Origin: Alphaproteobacteria bacterium
Lineage (GTDB): Bacteria; Pseudomonadota; Alphaproteobacteria; Rs-D84
Direction: 5' to 3'
Assembly: GCA_015062525.1 (NCBI GenBank)
Contig: SUUM01000003.1
Coordinates: 88,012-152,011, forward strand
DNA: 64,000 nucleotides
The stretch's first letter is position 1; each line of letters starts with the position of its first letter. The notes under the pieces were generated by a model. It did not search any database, was not told the origin of the DNA, and saw nothing but the letters and a program-made list of their open reading frames with translations. Shown piece by piece: positions 52,665-62,062 of the stretch. Made by a program: the position numbers and the translations under genes.

Positions 52665-53726
52665 ATGAAGAAAAAACATGTAAAAAAATCAGTTAATGCA
52701 AAAACACGCGCAACTGTGCGTCCTGTGGCATCCAAACCAACAATTAAATCGGACAAGGCTAAACCATGCTTTAATCCATGGTCGCTGTCGATTTATGTTT
52801 ATTGGTTTATTATTTTATTCTTTATTGCGGCTACGTTTTATATCTTGGGTCGCGCTCACACGGACCATCCCGCGGCAACACCTGCGGTGGAAATCACAGA
52901 AGAAACCTTGTTGCAGGCGGCAGACTATTACAACAGCGGTAAAACAAAATTATTGGCTGGTGAAGTAGATGCAGCAATTGCAGATTTAAGCGCGGCGATT
53001 GATGCGGGGGCCGCTTCTGTCGATACATACATCCTGCGTGGCGAGGCGTATATGCAGTCCGGCGATTATAACAACGCAATGGCGGACTTTAATACAGTAT
53101 TAGCCAAGGATCCATCAAATGCGGTTGCGTACTATGACCGTTCATTGTTGAACACACGTCTGGAAGATTATAGTGCGGCATTGAACGATATTAACAATGC
53201 GTTGGCGGCGAATACATCTAACCCAAGTCCAGTTTTGCAAATGCGCGATTTGTATGCAAAACGTGGTCAGTTGAATCTGTGGATGAAAAACTGGCAGGGT
53301 GCAATTGCAGATTACACCAATTCCCTGGCACGACCAGAAGGCACAGTTAGCCCAAGTGTCTATGCAGAACGTGCCGAAGCATACACAGCCCTGGGCAATT
53401 ATGCAGACGCGATAAACGATTATTCATCGGCAATTCGTGTTATTTCTGAACAGATTCAGGGCGCACCAACAATAGAAGAACGTGAATCATTATCCAGTCG
53501 CGCGATGAATTATTTTGAAAAATCTGCGGCGTTGAATTTGAATCTGGGTAATGTTGATGCATCACGCACAGATTTGGAATCAGCATACACAATTGCGGTT
53601 GCGCTGAACGATGCAGAAACAGCCGACAGAATGCAAAGCCTGATTGCAGAACTGAATACACCGGCCAAACCCGTTGTGGAAACGGCTGAAACCGTTGAAA
53701 CAGAAACTGTTGAACAAAATCAGTAA
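52665..53726 (+). CDS. Membrane-anchored TPR protein
   Basis: The 353-residue protein has a Lys-rich cytoplasmic start, one membrane span (SIYVYWFIILFFIAATFYIL), then several TPR units in the periplasm: LLAGEVDAAIADLSAAIDAG, RGEAYMQSGDYNNAMADFNTVL, YDRSLLNTRLEDYSAALNDI and ERAEAYTALGNYADAINDYS. The tail is Glu/Thr-rich (ETAETVETETVEQNQ). TPRs mediate protein contacts; partners unknown. AAGGAAGGGAG precedes the start. Confidence 0.8.
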   Translation: MKKKHVKKSVNAKTRATVRPVASKPTIKSDKAKPCFNPWSLSIYVYWFIILFFIAATFYILGRAHTDHPAATPAVEITEETLLQAADYYNSGKTKLLAGEVDAAIADLSAAIDAGAASVDTYILRGEAYMQSGDYNNAMADFNTVLAKDPSNAVAYYDRSLLNTRLEDYSAALNDINNALAANTSNPSPVLQMRDLYAKRGQLNLWMKNWQGAIADYTNSLARPEGTVSPSVYAERAEAYTALGNYADAINDYSSAIRVISEQIQGAPTIEERESLSSRAMNYFEKSAALNLNLGNVDASRTDLESAYTIAVALNDAETADRMQSLIAELNTPAKPVVETAETVETETVEQNQ

Positions 53727-53727
53727 A

Positions 53728-53751
53728 AAAATCCCCCGATTGGGGGATTTA
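53728..53751 (+). terminator. Terminator after the TPR gene
   Basis: CCCCC (53733-53737), GATT, GGGGG (53742-53746), short T-run. Confidence 0.65.
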
Positions 53752-53760
53752 TCTAAGTTA

Positions 53761-53808
53761 TTGAATTTTTAATTTTATCTGGTACGATTTGTACCAGATT
53801 ATTTTTTA
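53761..53808 (+). promoter_or_regulatory. Palindrome/attenuator-like element before valS
   Basis: TCTGGTAC (53778-53785), GATTT, GTACCAGA (53791-53798), then TTATTTTTT. A possible promoter TTGAAT (53761-53766) with TACGAT (53783-53788) overlaps it. It may be an operator or a terminator hairpin; I see no leader peptide. Confidence 0.5.
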
Positions 53809-53825
53809 CAAACAGGACAACGAAA

Positions 53826-56231
53826 ATGAAAATAGAATTGGGTAAAAATATCGCGCCACGCGAAATCGAAACAAAAATCCAGGAATTTTGGGACCGCAGT
53901 ACATTCTGGAATAATGATGTTAATTCTGACAAGCCATCATTTTGCATCATGATGCCGCCACCAAACGTGACGGGGAATTTACACATGGGTCATGCATTGG
54001 ACAATGTTTTGACTGATATTGTATGTCGCTATAAACGCATGTGCGGTTTTGATGTCTTGTGGCAACCGGGAACCGACCACGCATCAATCGCAACCCAGTT
54101 GTTGGTTGAACGTGATTTGTCCAAGCGTGGCATTAATCCACATGCATTGTCGTTGTATGAAAAATTGAACGCGGCCTGGACGTGGAAGGCGGACAAAGGC
54201 GGCCAGATTATGAACCAGTTGCATGTTCTGGGGGTGACACCCGTGTGGTCGCGCGAACGCTTTACCATGGACGAAGGGTTGTCCAACGCGGTCACTAAAC
54301 TGTTTGTAAAAATGTATAACGAAGGCTTAATCTATCGTGAAAAGCGTCTGGTGAACTGGTGCCCAAAACAGCAGACGTCTGTCTCGGATTTAGAGGTTGA
54401 AACCCGCGACGAGCATGGCAAGTTCTATTACTTTAATTATCCATTGGTGGGTGGCGGCACGATTGAAATTGCAACAACGCGTCCTGAAACATTATTCGGG
54501 GACCAGGCGATTGCCATCCATCCTGAAAATGAAAAATTAAAACACTTGATTGGTCGTCGTGCGATTATTCCATTAACAGATATTGAAATTCCAATTATTG
54601 GGGACATTCACGCCGACCCAGACAAGGGAACCGGCGCGGTAAAAATCACCCCCGCTCATGACTTTGACGATTGGGAGGTGGGATTACGCCACAATTTAAC
54701 ACCGGTGTGTATTTTGACACCCGATGCGAAATTAAATGATAATCCAGTGGTGCCGACCAAATATCGTGGCATGGACCGTTATGTGGCGCGCGCGGCGGTT
54801 GTTGCCGATATTGAATCCGCGGGTTTATTGGTCAAGATAGAAGACAAGATAATTCCAACCCCATATTCTGAACGTGCCGGTGTACCGGTTGAACCATACC
54901 TGACGGATCAATGGTTTGTTGACGCAGAAAAGTTGGCTATTCCTGCGATTAAGGCGGTGGAAGATGGCAAAATAAAATTCCTGCCGGAACATCGCTATAA
55001 CCTGTTTATGGCATGGATGAAGAACATTCGCCCATGGACAATTTCACGTCAGTTGTGGTGGGGTCATCATATCCCGGCTTGGTACGATGCAGACGGCAAT
55101 GTTTATGTCGCAGAAACCGAAGCGGCGGCCATTGAAATGGCGGGTGGCAAAGAATTAACCCGCGACCCAGACGTTCTGGACACATGGTTTTCATCTGGTC
55201 TGTGGCCATTTTCGACATTGGGCTGGCCTGATGACACATTGGAATTGAAAAAGTATTATCCGACCGACCTGTTGTACACCGGCGCAGACATTATCTTTTT
55301 CTGGGTTGCGCGTATGGTTATGATGGGTATATATGTTATGGGCGATGTTCCATTCAAGACGGTGAACTTTCATGGTTTGGTACGTGATGCCAAGGGGCAA
55401 AAAATGTCCAAGACCAAGGGCAACGGCACCGACCCATTAACCACGGTTGAAAAATTTGGTGCGGACGCATTACGTTATTGGATTGCGACCGCCCCAATTG
55501 GTACCGACCTGCGCTATAGTGATGACGAGGTTAAGCGTGGATCCAAACTGCTGACAAAATTGTGGAACGCGTCAAAGTATGTTTTGATGAACCTGTCTGA
55601 TTTCGAACCGGCGACGGCACCACAAATTCCTGTGTCCGATCGCTTTATCGAAGACCGCTGGGTTTTAAGTGAATTGAACAAGGCTGTTGCTGAAACACGC
55701 AAACACTTGGATAAATACGACAACTATAATTCACGCAGTGCAATTGATACATTTTTCTGGGATATTTTCTGCGACCAGTATTTGGAATTTATCAAGGACC
55801 GATTCTGGGCGCCTGAAAAATATAGCAACGAATCCAAACTGTCTGCACAGTGGACATTGTACACCGTTCTGCGTGCGATAATTGGTCTGTATGCGCCGTT
55901 TATTCCGTTCCTGACCGAAGAACTGTGGCAGAAAATTTATCGCGACACCGAAGGTGGCGAAACATTACACCTGACGGCGTATCCAGATGTTGTTGCTGAA
56001 TATGAAACAGACGTATCGACTATGGATATTGCGCTGGAACTGTTGAAAAACATTCGTGGCCTGCGCACCGACCGCAAGGTTGGCAACGGTGCAAAACTGG
56101 AAACGTTGACAATTCCATCTGACACACCGGCGGTGTTGCATGGCTTGATTAAATCGGCGGCGCGCGCGAACGAAATTCAGTTGGGTGATGCGTTGGATTT
56201 TGTTGTGGCGGCTCAACCCCAGGCGGTGTAA
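53826..56231 (+). CDS. valS: Valyl-tRNA synthetase
   Basis: The 801-residue class I enzyme charges tRNA-Val. HIGH is HMGH (53-56) in PPPNVTGNLHMGHALD, and PGTDHASIATQ follows. KMSKS is KMSKTKGN near residue 527. The editing domain (IATTRPETLFGDQAIAIHP) is present. It is about 80-150 residues shorter than typical because the C-terminal coiled coil found in many ValRS is missing. The thioesterase gene begins 3 bp later. Confidence 0.95.
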   Translation: MKIELGKNIAPREIETKIQEFWDRSTFWNNDVNSDKPSFCIMMPPPNVTGNLHMGHALDNVLTDIVCRYKRMCGFDVLWQPGTDHASIATQLLVERDLSKRGINPHALSLYEKLNAAWTWKADKGGQIMNQLHVLGVTPVWSRERFTMDEGLSNAVTKLFVKMYNEGLIYREKRLVNWCPKQQTSVSDLEVETRDEHGKFYYFNYPLVGGGTIEIATTRPETLFGDQAIAIHPENEKLKHLIGRRAIIPLTDIEIPIIGDIHADPDKGTGAVKITPAHDFDDWEVGLRHNLTPVCILTPDAKLNDNPVVPTKYRGMDRYVARAAVVADIESAGLLVKIEDKIIPTPYSERAGVPVEPYLTDQWFVDAEKLAIPAIKAVEDGKIKFLPEHRYNLFMAWMKNIRPWTISRQLWWGHHIPAWYDADGNVYVAETEAAAIEMAGGKELTRDPDVLDTWFSSGLWPFSTLGWPDDTLELKKYYPTDLLYTGADIIFFWVARMVMMGIYVMGDVPFKTVNFHGLVRDAKGQKMSKTKGNGTDPLTTVEKFGADALRYWIATAPIGTDLRYSDDEVKRGSKLLTKLWNASKYVLMNLSDFEPATAPQIPVSDRFIEDRWVLSELNKAVAETRKHLDKYDNYNSRSAIDTFFWDIFCDQYLEFIKDRFWAPEKYSNESKLSAQWTLYTVLRAIIGLYAPFIPFLTEELWQKIYRDTEGGETLHLTAYPDVVAEYETDVSTMDIALELLKNIRGLRTDRKVGNGAKLETLTIPSDTPAVLHGLIKSAARANEIQLGDALDFVVAAQPQAV

Positions 56232-56234
56232 ATC

Positions 56235-56963
56235 ATGGCAGATAAATTGATTGAAACGCGTGTTTTACAGGCATATCAGTGCGACCGTTTTGGCAATGTT
56301 CGTCCATTGATTTTGATGAACGAATTGCAATCAATTGCCGACCGTCATGCGGAAATTTTGGGCTGTGGTCGCACATATTGCATGGAAAATGGTGTTGGCT
56401 GGGTTGTGATGTATTACCTGGTTGACATCATCGAATTACCGGCCGAGGGCGAAGAACTAACCTTTTCCACCTGGCCTTCGTGCCAGGATGCCCTGCGTGC
56501 CACGCGTGATTTTGAAATTCATGGCGCGGATGGTCGCCTGATGGTTCGTGCGACATCCCAGTGGATTATGATTGATATGGCAACGCGTCGTCCATTACCG
56601 TTGGCAAATCACCTGTCGCCGGATGTGGTTGTGCCACATCGTGCATATGGTTGCGCGTTTGAAAAATTCCCAGACTTTGACACAAACAAAACCCATGTTA
56701 TGAAATGTCGTTTTGATGACATTGACGTGAACCAGCATATAAATAACGCGGTCTATGCTGTCTGGGCAACGGAAAGCGTTGGCTACCAATATCGCACAAA
56801 TCATAAGTTGCGCAAAATCGATATAAACTTTAAAAAGGAAATCAGTCCCGACACCCCCGAAATTCGTGTTGATGTCGCGATTGACGGGCTGGTATCAAAA
56901 CACAAAATCTGTGTTGGCGATACGGTGCATGCCGTTGTAATCTGTCAATGGGATGAAATCTAA
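56235..56963 (+). CDS. Acyl-ACP thioesterase
   Basis: The 242-residue protein is a double hotdog of the acyl-ACP thioesterase family: NELQSIADRHAEILGCG, GVGWVVMYYLVDI and the second-domain FDDIDVNQHINNAVYAVWATE, where Asp-x-Asn-x-His provides the catalytic Asn/His. Such enzymes release free fatty acids from ACP. They are common in plants and anaerobic Gram-positives and less so in alphaproteobacteria (family knowledge), so transfer is possible. Located directly after valS, ended by a terminator. Confidence 0.85.
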   Translation: MADKLIETRVLQAYQCDRFGNVRPLILMNELQSIADRHAEILGCGRTYCMENGVGWVVMYYLVDIIELPAEGEELTFSTWPSCQDALRATRDFEIHGADGRLMVRATSQWIMIDMATRRPLPLANHLSPDVVVPHRAYGCAFEKFPDFDTNKTHVMKCRFDDIDVNQHINNAVYAVWATESVGYQYRTNHKLRKIDINFKKEISPDTPEIRVDVAIDGLVSKHKICVGDTVHAVVICQWDEI

Positions 56964-56969
56964 AAAAAC

Positions 56970-56995
56970 AGAACCGCCTGTGTGGCGGTTTTTTG
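56970..56995 (+). terminator. Terminator after thioesterase gene
   Basis: AACCGCC (56972-56978), TGTGT, GGCGGTT (56984-56990), TTTTG. Confidence 0.8.
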
Positions 56996-57001
56996 TTGTA
57001 C

Positions 57002-58102
57002 TTAATGCTTGGCATTGTTTAATCTTAATTGCCCGCATGCCGAACCAATGTCCGTCCCGCGTTCGCGTCTGATGCGTGTGTGAATACCATTTTTTATTAG
57101 TATATCTTGGAATCTGTGCACGGCGTTACCCGATGGCGACGCAAAGTCGCGTTCATCAACCGCGTTCCACGGGATTAAATTCACCATACAGTTTTTGCCC
57201 TGTAATAATTCAGACAACTTTTCTGCGTATTCTGGTGTCGCGTTGTATAAAACTGTTTCGCCGTTTTCATCGCGCCGTCCCAACAGGATATATTCAATCA
57301 TCAATTGGCGGTTATGATTATCGGTAAAACGCCACGCCGCGTCCAGAACTTCGCTTAATTTATATCGGTTGTTAATAGGCATAATTTGCGAACGTAATTC
57401 ATCCGTCGGCGCATGTAAAGAAATCGCCAGGTTAATGGGTCGTCCCCATTCAATTAATCGGTCAATTCCTGGCACAATACCGCACGTTGAAACAGTAATA
57501 CGTCGCCAACCAATACCCATATCATGATTAGCGCGTTCGATGAAATCGATTACATTTTCTGTGTTTTGTAATGGTTCGCCCGTACCCATAATAACAATAT
57601 GCGACACATCCCCATTGTTTGGGTCCCCATTTGGTCGAATTGGTTTTTCATTAAATCTATCGGCCCGCAGTTCCCATTGTGCGATCAGTATTTGTGCAAA
57701 AATTTCATTGGCGGTTAAGTTGCGTTTTAATCCCAACAACGTACTTGCACAGAATTTACAGCCCATGGCACAACCGGCCTGGGAACTGACGCAGACGCTG
57801 TTGCCATATGTTGTGCGCATCAACACACATTCAATCTGTTCGCCGTCATTTAGTTCCAATAAAAACTTAGTCGTTTCACCATCGGCCGATTCTAATTTTT
57901 TGATAATTTTAACGGGTAAAGTCTGCGCCACTTTGTCCAATTCTGCCCGCAAAGATTCCGGTATGTTTTTCATAGACATAAAATCTGGCGCGCCACGGTT
58001 TAACCACTCGCGAATTTGTTTTGCGCGAAAACGTGGCTGTCCCATATCCGCGATAAATTTTTCAAGTTCCCCGTCTGTCAGGTTAAAAAGGATTGTTTTC
58101 AT
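57002..58102 (-). CDS. rlmN: Dual-specificity rRNA/tRNA adenine-C2 methyltransferase RlmN
   Basis: The 366-residue radical SAM enzyme methylates A2503 of 23S rRNA and A37 of some tRNAs. The radical SAM Cys are in QAGCAMGCKFCAST. Family motifs: QPRFRAKQIREWL, ECVLMRTTYGNSVCVSSQ, IVIMGTGEPLQNTENV and the methyl-carrier Cys region RGTDIGSACGQL near the end. It overlaps the SurA-like gene by 4 bp. Confidence 0.96.
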   Translation of the reverse strand: MKTILFNLTDGELEKFIADMGQPRFRAKQIREWLNRGAPDFMSMKNIPESLRAELDKVAQTLPVKIIKKLESADGETTKFLLELNDGEQIECVLMRTTYGNSVCVSSQAGCAMGCKFCASTLLGLKRNLTANEIFAQILIAQWELRADRFNEKPIRPNGDPNNGDVSHIVIMGTGEPLQNTENVIDFIERANHDMGIGWRRITVSTCGIVPGIDRLIEWGRPINLAISLHAPTDELRSQIMPINNRYKLSEVLDAAWRFTDNHNRQLMIEYILLGRRDENGETVLYNATPEYAEKLSELLQGKNCMVNLIPWNAVDERDFASPSGNAVHRFQDILIKNGIHTRIRRERGTDIGSACGQLRLNNAKH

Positions 58103-58923
58103 AATTTATACCGTTCGTCATTGATTACAACAACCGCTTTGCGACGCAACTGCTTTAATTGTTGGTCGGCCATAAACATGGCCTGTTTATAGATTGTATT
58201 TTGCTTGATAATATCATCCAGATTTTTATATTCATCTGTCTTTTTTGTACCGCAAACTAACACAACGGAACCATCGTCCGCACGCGCCGACCATGTCATA
58301 TTTGGCAACGTCGCCACACGTTCACGCAAATCGGCCGACAGTTCATATTGCAGCGCGGTAAATTTTTGTGGCACACCGCCCAGACTCTCTGCTATTTCAA
58401 CCGCCGCATCACAAGATTTTGGCTTGGTAAGTTTTGCGACCACATCCACCGGCACATCGGTCAGTCGTACAATTGTCATTTCAATTGGCAACCCATGTTC
58501 ACGTGCGATATTTGCACGTTCGTTTGCAATATCTTCATTTGTCGTATCAACCGTTGGCATAATGGTGCGCGCAACAATAATCTGCCATGCGATTTCTGCG
58601 CGCAATGCATTACGTGCCATTTCACGTTCTGTCGCACTTAAATCATCCCCCAGCTTCATTTTTTTCAGTTCTGCATCCACCGTTTTATCATCTGGCACGG
58701 CATTAAAGTTCTGGGCATATGCCAATTTAACGCTGTCATCAATAATGCTTTGCAGTGCGACGCGCCGATTGTCAGTCGACGTACGTCCTTGACGCGCCAT
58801 TAACTTGGTACGCGCTGTAATGTCGGTATCTGTAATCGGTGTTCCATTAACGGTCGCAACAACCGATGCACCAAACGCCGGCATCATAAAAAATACAGAC
58901 AATAATGCAAAAATTCCCTTCAT
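58099..58923 (-). CDS. SurA-like periplasmic chaperone, short form
   Basis: The 274-residue precursor has a signal peptide (MKGIFALLSVFFMMPAFG-ASV) and the SurA N-terminal domain (VVATVNGTPITDTDITART, ALQSIIDDSVKLAYAQ). The following region (MTIVRLTDVPVDVVAKL to DGSVVLVCGTKKT) has at most one divergent parvulin-like part; E. coli SurA is about 430 residues with two. Position right after lptD supports a role in outer membrane protein folding, as lptD-surA is a conserved pair. GGAAAGGAAAA precedes the start. Confidence 0.8.
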   Translation of the reverse strand: MKGIFALLSVFFMMPAFGASVVATVNGTPITDTDITARTKLMARQGRTSTDNRRVALQSIIDDSVKLAYAQNFNAVPDDKTVDAELKKMKLGDDLSATEREMARNALRAEIAWQIIVARTIMPTVDTTNEDIANERANIAREHGLPIEMTIVRLTDVPVDVVAKLTKPKSCDAAVEIAESLGGVPQKFTALQYELSADLRERVATLPNMTWSARADDGSVVLVCGTKKTDEYKNLDDIIKQNTIYKQAMFMADQQLKQLRRKAVVVINDERYKL

Positions 58924-58938
58924 AGTTTTTTCCTTTCC

Positions 58939-60954
58939 TTAATATTGCTGGCCATTGATTGCCATACCGAATCTGAATTGGAATGTAGTGGTTCCAACAT
59001 AGTCTTCTTTTATCGCGTTATCACGACGATATTCCACCGACAGATAATAACATGGGTGGTTATAAAAGAATCCGCCGGTATGACGTTGGAATTGTCCAAT
59101 TTCCATATTATAAATCGCATTCCATCGCACTGACCAGCGATTTGTTAATTGCAGACCCGCACCAATAATCGCCTCGTTAATATTGACGTTTTCGGTCAGT
59201 TCCGTATTCCAATGTTGGGACCAAATATGTCCAACGTTGAAAAAGTTCCGTGCGCTGCCAATATTTGCGGACGTTTCCATGTGGCGCAATGCAAGTGTAT
59301 CTTGGTTTAATCTGAAACGTGTCGCAACGTTCAGCCATTTCATATTGTTATAGCTGACACGTCCCACATAGTCCGATAAACCATCACGGAATCCCGTGTC
59401 CAGTTCTGTATCCGGACGTTCTGTAAAATCATACGATTGCCCCAGGAAAATTTCCACATTAGTACCATCCTCGTTAAACGCGGCCCAACGCACACCATAG
59501 TCCGCATATGTACCATTTTCCCATAAATCTAATCCTGCGAAACGGTTATCTGAAAACAGGGTTGTGTCGGTTAAAATTGTACCTGCTGAATCGTTATTGG
59601 TTGCAAATGTTTCCGCGTCCATTTCACGCATAACGGTTAAACGTGCGCGTGGCTCAATAATCTGTGTCCAATTATTAGTTGGTTTGAACAAAGGCAATCC
59701 CCATTCCAGATAACCACTGGGCAAGAAACGATTTTTGATTCCAGAATAAATATCACCACCAACCATTTCTGTGTTGTCAAAGTGATATAAATCATATCGT
59801 GCCGAAACACTGGCGGTTAATCGATTGCCGCCCCACAACGTCCATGGCGTGGTCAGACGTGCATCCCCAATCATACGCTGGGCCGATGTTCCATCCCCTG
59901 AAATCCCCAACACATCTGCGCTAAATGTTGCGTATGTTTCACCAAACAGCGGTGCCGTCTGATGAACCGCACGTATATTTGGTAAAATATCACCATCTGG
60001 CGCGGTCTGAATACCGGTACTGTCGCGCAGTTCTTGGAATATATGTGCGTCCGCCACGACATAACTGCTTTGTCCAAACAGTTCTAATTTTGCGCCCGAA
60101 TCCAAATATGGCTGGTCATCATAGAAACCATACTTCTGTAAATACGTTTTATCAGATGCGCGTTCCAAAAACACAGTTGCACGTGCATATTCGCCCAGTT
60201 CAATTACATCATCGTTAAATATGTGCCATCGACTTTCGCCTTCGCGGTTATGGGTGAAAGAACCCTGGGTTCTGTATTCAGAATGGTCTGCATTTAATCT
60301 GTGTTCCAATTGAAACAGCGGGTTTTCCCGGGTCAGATATGAAAACGTGAATGTCATATCGTGCGTATCAGACAACGATATATACAGCGGAATATTTATC
60401 TGGGTACCCATTTTATTTGTTGATTCAAAGTCGGGCATTAAAAATCCAGTCTTATACTTAACACCCGGGTCTGGCATTTCAAAGTATGGCCACCACAGAA
60501 CAGGTATGTCATACGTACGCAAAACAGGGCTGTAAAATTTCAGCATACGTGATTCCATATCATGAATAATCTTATATGTTGAAATTTCCCATGCGTCGCC
60601 ATATGCATCACAATCATCACATGCGGTAAATGTTGCGCGTCGCGCAATCGTCAGGTCCCCCTTGCGCGTGATATTATCAGATTCCACATACACATGATTC
60701 CCCAGCCACAATCTGATATCATCGCCCGATAATTCTTCGCCCTGTTGCGTGATATATGAATCGGTCAGGGTCATTCTTTGACCCGATTGATTTACAATTT
60801 CTGTATTTCCAACGGTCTTAATTGTTTCGGATTTTACGTCATATTCGATACGGTCGGCGGTAATGGTTCGTGCCTCGTCCATATTAACAGACATCGCATC
60901 CGCATTTGCGGATGCCAAAATAAACAATAAAAATGCAGACCATTTTTTTATCAT
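58939..60954 (-). CDS. lptD: LPS-assembly protein LptD
   Basis: The 671-residue precursor has a signal peptide (AFLLFILASANADA). The N-terminal OstA-type beta-jellyroll is seen as ITADRIEYDVKSETIKTVGNTEI, with Cys in TFTACDDCDAYGDAWEI. The C-terminal barrel has many amphipathic strands (for example LTASVSARYDLYHFD) and ends TFQFRFGMAINGQQY. LptD with LptE inserts LPS in the outer leaflet. It overlaps lptF by 4 bp. Confidence 0.93.
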   Translation of the reverse strand: MIKKWSAFLLFILASANADAMSVNMDEARTITADRIEYDVKSETIKTVGNTEIVNQSGQRMTLTDSYITQQGEELSGDDIRLWLGNHVYVESDNITRKGDLTIARRATFTACDDCDAYGDAWEISTYKIIHDMESRMLKFYSPVLRTYDIPVLWWPYFEMPDPGVKYKTGFLMPDFESTNKMGTQINIPLYISLSDTHDMTFTFSYLTRENPLFQLEHRLNADHSEYRTQGSFTHNREGESRWHIFNDDVIELGEYARATVFLERASDKTYLQKYGFYDDQPYLDSGAKLELFGQSSYVVADAHIFQELRDSTGIQTAPDGDILPNIRAVHQTAPLFGETYATFSADVLGISGDGTSAQRMIGDARLTTPWTLWGGNRLTASVSARYDLYHFDNTEMVGGDIYSGIKNRFLPSGYLEWGLPLFKPTNNWTQIIEPRARLTVMREMDAETFATNNDSAGTILTDTTLFSDNRFAGLDLWENGTYADYGVRWAAFNEDGTNVEIFLGQSYDFTERPDTELDTGFRDGLSDYVGRVSYNNMKWLNVATRFRLNQDTLALRHMETSANIGSARNFFNVGHIWSQHWNTELTENVNINEAIIGAGLQLTNRWSVRWNAIYNMEIGQFQRHTGGFFYNHPCYYLSVEYRRDNAIKEDYVGTTTFQFRFGMAINGQQY

Positions 60955-62009
60955 TTTTTCGCCAATGTCGCCAATAACCCAACCAAGAACATTACCAACC
61001 CAATAGCCAACATTCCAAATCCCGTCAAACTGGTCACCATATTAGATAAAGACATATACACCCCCATAACGCCCGCCATGGCACCAACAGCGACCATTGG
61101 CGCAAAACTTGTGCGTCGCCGCAACAAAGACGTTCGCAATAAAATTGTTGCGCACAATGTTGCCAATATCAGGTTCATCAATGGGTTTAAAAACCGGTTG
61201 CACATTTCTGTCAAAATAGTTTTATGTTGTTTTTTTGTTTCTGCATCAAATGCCACACGAATCAATTCATCGGTTGGCACCCTGCGCACTTTGAACGAAG
61301 TGTTTTCCCCATGTTCAACAACATTCAAATCCATATCAAATGTTTCAAAAGTCCCCGTCACCATTGTATTGCCCGACGCCTGCAATGAACCATTTGTCAT
61401 AACCAACGATAATCCACGTGCAGTTGACACTAATTTTCCCTTTTCTGCAAAAATCATAGACGGTGCATTTTCATCGCGCATATCAGATAACATAACCTGG
61501 GCTAAATCGTGTCCTGATACATGGTCCACATAAACAACCAAACCCTCAGATATTTCTGTAAACGCACTTTCCTGTAATTTCATATGCGCCATACCATATT
61601 TCAGATTCCACTGTGTATCATAAAATTTTGCCTGACTGCTTGGTACAATCCATATATTCATAGCAAGATTCAGTAATGTTAAAACCGTCCCCAAAATCAA
61701 AGCGGGACGTGCAATTTGTTTTGGCGACAGACCCGAGGCCGCCATAACGGTAATTTCATTATCGCCAATTAATTTATTGTACACAAATATAACGGCAATA
61801 AAGCAAACAAACGGCACAATAATTGACGCAATAAACGGCAACATCAGCGCGGTCAGTCCCAAGAAACTGCCGACATCAATGCCGTATTTTAACAAGAATT
61901 TCATCATGGACATAATCTGCATCATCCATGCCAATCCCGTTAAAATCAGCAACAGCATAACAAAAATTGCAATCAGTTGACGCAAAAAATACCGGTTTAA
62001 AATCTTCAT
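60951..62009 (-). CDS. lptF: LPS export ABC transporter permease LptF (YjgP/YjgQ family)
   Basis: The 352-residue protein has six membrane spans, three at each end, around a periplasmic beta-jellyroll. The N-terminal NRYFLRQLIAIFVMLLLIL, DNEITVMAASGLSP coupling-helix region and FTEISEGLVVYVD segment fit LptF better than LptG; the assignment between the two is by motif resemblance. A second permease normally follows but the next gene is lptD, so LptG must be elsewhere if present. Confidence 0.85.
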   Translation of the reverse strand: MKILNRYFLRQLIAIFVMLLLILTGLAWMMQIMSMMKFLLKYGIDVGSFLGLTALMLPFIASIIVPFVCFIAVIFVYNKLIGDNEITVMAASGLSPKQIARPALILGTVLTLLNLAMNIWIVPSSQAKFYDTQWNLKYGMAHMKLQESAFTEISEGLVVYVDHVSGHDLAQVMLSDMRDENAPSMIFAEKGKLVSTARGLSLVMTNGSLQASGNTMVTGTFETFDMDLNVVEHGENTSFKVRRVPTDELIRVAFDAETKKQHKTILTEMCNRFLNPLMNLILATLCATILLRTSLLRRRTSFAPMVAVGAMAGVMGVYMSLSNMVTSLTGFGMLAIGLVMFLVGLLATLAKK

Positions 62010-62062
62010 GATTGTCAGTATAAATCATTAATTCCCAGTTTTCAAGGCATAGATACGTATGC

